The notes beneath the pieces were generated by a model. It did not search any database. It saw only the letters and a program-made list of their open reading frames with translations, and had not been told where the DNA came from. Both the position numbers and the translations under genes were made by a program. A stretch of DNA of 64,000 nucleotides from Candidatus Poribacteria bacterium (GTDB lineage Bacteria; Poribacteria; WGA-4E; WGA-3G): contig JAJEJA010000046.1 in NCBI GenBank assembly GCA_022828145.1, positions 1-64,000 of the forward strand, in the 5' to 3' direction. The number at the start of each line of letters is the position of its first letter. Position 1 is the first letter of the stretch. Below are positions 61,006 through 64,000 of this stretch, one piece after another.

Positions 61006-63558
61006 TTACCAAATAACTGTCTCAATTTCCTTTTCAAAGACGCCTTTGGGATATTGCGGATCGTTGAGTCGGATAACAAGTGTATCCTTGATTTTTCTAC
61101 CTAAGAAATTAATTGTTTTATTCGGCTTGACATACCTTTCAACAGACTCCCCGGGGAGAAGTGTGCACTCCTGTGAAGTTAGATGTGGAAAGAGGTAAAA
61201 TCGCTGCTTTTTAAAACGCACTTCAAATATACATAACTCGGTTTCACCGATGTTGGTTATCCTCAAAGGTATACCGTTAGAACTTTGTTCTTGATTTTTG
61301 ACCTCAATCCCGGCTTTTCCTCCGACAATATCTGCTACGAATTGGATTGGTAGAACCATTCCGGAGTTTTTATCCTTAAAGTCTAAAGTATCTGAAATGC
61401 GTCCGGCAACTGAGTGAGCTTGTGGATTGATAGTCAACTGATGATGTCCCGTATAGTTTTCTGCATGACTATCGGCAACCTTTAAGAATCCCGATTGAGA
61501 TAGTTCATCAGGTATTTGAACGCTGCACACCACGTCACCCTCATTATCACTGCGTTTTATTGTTATAGCTGCGTGTTGTGGGGTATCAAACAGATAAATC
61601 TTAGGAAGATATAAAGCGGAAGGGTTAGCTACAAGATGGGCCATATCATATTTTGCAGTGAAGCGATGCACACGACGGTTCGCTAAATAGCAATCTGTGA
61701 TCAGCGATGCACGTATCTGTTTGCGATAGGCATTAGCAGGTCTTTCACTCACGACCTGGACCAACGGGGATGTAACCATAGGTTCAAATGCTGCTTCGTT
61801 TTGGATATCCAGTTCACTTTCTGCAAAACGTAAAACAGTGGATGGTTGAATATCTCCTTTCAGTCCACCTACTCCAAAAATATCAAGTTCAAGTGGCACG
61901 GATTCAGATGTATTCTGTTCCATTTGAGGAAAGACCAACTCATCGTTACGTACAATTGGAACAGGTCCGTTTACTTTACCAAACACATAGATTGGTGATT
62001 GAAATTTCCTCTTCGGTTCTTTCTTAGTTTCCAATTGAATCCATCCTAAATTAAGTCCGGGCAGGAGATGTTCTGGTCGGATGGTAGCGGTTATCTCACG
62101 CTCTTTGCGGCCAGATAGAACAAGCGTTTCAGGTTTAATGCGTAGCCAATCCGTAGCAGAACGAAGTGTTAATTCCAATTTCTGTTTAGATCTGTTCCGC
62201 AGTGTCACCTTCTGCCCTGTCTTTTCAATCTGTATTCTAGATGCGATCCCGTGTGAACAGCAGATTATTTCGTATAAGCGCGTAGGGTCAAGTCGCATTT
62301 CACCATCAATCTCAGCACGATATATGTATGTGCCATCAGAAAGACTCAGCGTTACACCAAACCCATCCTCTCTTTTTTTAAAGAAAAGCGTTCGCGGTGC
62401 CCAATCATTGAAACTGCCCATTAGATAACCGAGACGTTCTTCCCCTGTCCGTGGGAATTGAAAATCTACGTCACTAAAAATCATAACGGATTCGCAGAAA
62501 TTATCTTCTGTGTTAACGTCAATTGGTAAAGGCTTTTCTTGTTCATCAAATGTTTCAACATGGTGGAAATCAGTTTGTTCTTTCTCTAATATCAACGTTG
62601 TTTCATTGACAATTTTGTACCATGTCCACACTGATATTTTCTCATCTGCTAAATGGAGTTCACCAACGTTCCGTCCCAGCTTCAGTTTTTCAACATTTAC
62701 AGTAACAGGTAAATCTGTTGTATCATATCCATCAGTTTGGATTTGAGTCGGGGCAACTATCCAGTCCGAATCCGCTGTTGAAATTTGCATTGATAACCTA
62801 TGTCGGGTAATATTCGGAACAGGAATAGTTTGTTGGAAAGATTTAAGGGTAATCCCTGTCTTTTTTTCTCGTGGAAGGATTACCCCCGGGTTTTTTAAAT
62901 CTAATGCGTACTGTAGTTCCCTTTTTGATGTAATAATAGATACGTCAAAAGTTGATTCGTCATTTTGTGTTATTTCAAGATGGGTTGGCGGGTAAAGCGT
63001 AAAATCTCCAATGAGTAGAAACTCAGTAGTCGGTGCTTCTGTCCCCTCACGTTTATCAGCAATAGAGACTTTATGCGTAGTTATCTCACCGAAATTGATA
63101 TATTCTGGGAGCGTCAAATTGGTAGATTGAGCGTCTGGGGGTTGCACACGTAACAATATCTGACTAAATGTTTTACGTTTTGAACTGGAAATGACGCTCA
63201 GTTTTACCACATTTTCCGATGAAGGATTTGGTAGGTTTCTTAGGTTGAGTTTCAGTTCAAGTTCCAATGGTTCTGATGTTGATGTCAGAGTCGCAGGTTT
63301 TGATCTCTCTGCCCGTTTTATCCACTTTTCAAATCCGCGAGGAATACGAATTCGTTCAACATGCAACTTCCCGTCACCAACATTTGATATTTCAACTTTT
63401 ACAGATTGGTTTGGATTATCAAACGAATCCACATTGATATTCGCATCAGTATAGAGGAAGGGGTCAGTAATCGGTGTAATCTTATATGGAGGTGGAGTTG
63501 GATCATGCGCTAATGGTAGGTAGAGTTCGCGATGAACTTTCTTTAGATGTTCAATCAT
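61006..63558 (-). CDS. Large multi-domain beta-sandwich protein with CBM48-like domain
   Basis: The 850-residue protein has no signal peptide or membrane helix. Near residues 385-440 LGYLMGSFNDWAPRTLFFKK, VTLSLSDGTYIYRAEIDGEM and RLDPTRLYE form a CBM48/AMPK-type glycogen-binding domain. The rest looks like repeated immunoglobulin-like sandwiches (VKVEISNVGDGKLHVERIRI, VTLRNRSKQKLELTLRSATD, VPLELDIFGVGGLKGDI, IPLRITNIGETELCIFEVRF), resembling ASH/BACON-type repeats. The start ATG 63558 overlaps the stop of PqiA copy 2 (ATGATTGA), so the two are probably coupled. Function is not known; it may recognise glucan or act as a scaffold. Confidence 0.8.
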   Translation of the reverse strand: MIEHLKKVHRELYLPLAHDPTPPPYKITPITDPFLYTDANINVDSFDNPNQSVKVEISNVGDGKLHVERIRIPRGFEKWIKRAERSKPATLTSTSEPLELELKLNLRNLPNPSSENVVKLSVISSSKRKTFSQILLRVQPPDAQSTNLTLPEYINFGEITTHKVSIADKREGTEAPTTEFLLIGDFTLYPPTHLEITQNDESTFDVSIITSKRELQYALDLKNPGVILPREKKTGITLKSFQQTIPVPNITRHRLSMQISTADSDWIVAPTQIQTDGYDTTDLPVTVNVEKLKLGRNVGELHLADEKISVWTWYKIVNETTLILEKEQTDFHHVETFDEQEKPLPIDVNTEDNFCESVMIFSDVDFQFPRTGEERLGYLMGSFNDWAPRTLFFKKREDGFGVTLSLSDGTYIYRAEIDGEMRLDPTRLYEIICCSHGIASRIQIEKTGQKVTLRNRSKQKLELTLRSATDWLRIKPETLVLSGRKEREITATIRPEHLLPGLNLGWIQLETKKEPKRKFQSPIYVFGKVNGPVPIVRNDELVFPQMEQNTSESVPLELDIFGVGGLKGDIQPSTVLRFAESELDIQNEAAFEPMVTSPLVQVVSERPANAYRKQIRASLITDCYLANRRVHRFTAKYDMAHLVANPSALYLPKIYLFDTPQHAAITIKRSDNEGDVVCSVQIPDELSQSGFLKVADSHAENYTGHHQLTINPQAHSVAGRISDTLDFKDKNSGMVLPIQFVADIVGGKAGIEVKNQEQSSNGIPLRITNIGETELCIFEVRFKKQRFYLFPHLTSQECTLLPGESVERYVKPNKTINFLGRKIKDTLVIRLNDPQYPKGVFEKEIETVIW

Positions 63559-64000
63559 GTGTACATGCCTCAATACGTGCTGAAATATACAAGCTGAGCA
63601 GAACTGAGATTGTGAAAAGAATGATTCCCCAACTTGGTTTTATCTGTGCCCCTCCTGGTAGGGTCCTAATTGTCAATATGAGTATGGCAACGATGTAAAC
63701 ATCAAGCATAGAAAAGCGACCCCATTTGTGAACGAGTGCTGATATACCCCTATTCAACTTGCCATCATTGAGCTTGTGATAGAAAACGCCTAACTTTAGG
63801 ATTGGGAACACGACAGAAAAAATAAAGATTATAGACGCAAGTAAAATGTCCAAGACAACACCATTTTTAATCAGTGTCCATACACTGCTCAGGATGGAAT
63901 AACTGGATGGTCCTGGAGTGATGAACGCCATGATAAAACCTTTGATACCGCCTCCGTTTGCATCAATCCGCATCACAGGGAGCATAATACCTAAACCTAA
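63551..64000 (-). CDS. PqiA-like membrane protein, copy 2 (start beyond window)
   Basis: This is the near-identical second copy of the gene at 60055, with changes such as SSVWTLIKN for SSVWALIKN and DGKLNRG for DGNLNRG. Its N-terminus runs off the right edge. Its end overlaps the start of the CBM48-containing gene. The first copy has lost this partner, so this is likely the original locus. Confidence 0.85.
   Translation of the reverse strand, partial: LGLGIMLPVMRIDANGGGIKGFIMAFITPGPSSYSILSSVWTLIKNGVVLDILLASIIFIFSVVFPILKLGVFYHKLNDGKLNRGISALVHKWGRFSMLDVYIVAILILTIRTLPGGAQIKPSWGIILFTISVLLSLYISARIEACTHD

Overview
The window is about 64 kb of AT-rich bacterial chromosome. It has no rRNA or tRNA gene that I can find. 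A Gram-negative (diderm) cell is suggested by lpxI (lipid A), an MsbA-like ABC exporter, SppA, SecA with a zinc tail and PqiA-like proteins. The small signal-peptide proteins with LamG or discoidin-like domains, the WD40 protein, and the very dense short palindromic repeats next to genes remind me of Candidatus Poribacteria or a related PVC/FCB-side lineage. That placement is inference from style; no marker gene here proves it.

Layout. 1-2.4 kb: partial WD40 protein, a small secreted protein and superoxide dismutase. 2.5-12.7 kb: a minus-strand operon running from a four-domain reductase/AMP-ligase/ACP/acyltransferase enzyme that resembles myxobacterial ElbD (ether lipids), through a HAD-IB phosphatase, a small protein and metG, to an AddB-like nuclease. 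12.8-20.2 kb: a cNMP/PP2C regulator, a secreted GATase-like protein, a deoxyhypusine-synthase-like protein, CYTH and receiver proteins, and an isochorismatase-fold enzyme. 20.4-24.6 kb: a fatty-acid-CoA ligase, then a CRISPR array of 17 repeats and 16 spacers with its own promoter and leader and no cas genes, followed by decayed repeat units and an inserted element. 24.7-31.1 kb: glycosyltransferase, RecQ, LarC, an odd sigma-70 factor and a pentapeptide-repeat protein. 31.5-39.6 kb: ABC exporter, Clp1-like kinase, SppA and three surface-polysaccharide genes. 39.8-54.1 kb: Trm112-like, SecA, a membrane protein, a methyltransferase, two secreted proteins, gpmI, prs, GT4, a cold-shock/Sm-like fusion, a cysteine-cluster protein, DUF971 and lpxI. 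54.5-64 kb: ABC permease, a 2-keto acid decarboxylase, a likely structured RNA, gene debris, a toxin-antitoxin operon, and two PqiA copies around a large CBM48-containing protein.

Genes that fit together: ElbD-like + HAD-IB + FadD + LpxI point to membrane lipid and lipid A synthesis. CapD + WcaJ + GT1 + GT4 + MsbA-like point to exported polysaccharide. Three secreted proteins share a short C-terminal tail (GK-L/V ... WG-x-I/L-K) that looks like a sorting tag.

Most interesting: (1) an in-frame UGA inside a secreted discoidin-like protein, preceded by Cys and followed by a hairpin, which is either a selenocysteine codon or a nonsense mutation; (2) the shared C-terminal tag; (3) a protein joining a cold-shock domain to two Sm/Hfq-like domains; (4) a sigma factor with a second, degenerate sigma-2 copy; (5) a promoter-driven three-way-junction RNA; (6) short inverted-repeat elements whose ends form the stop codons of neighbouring genes.
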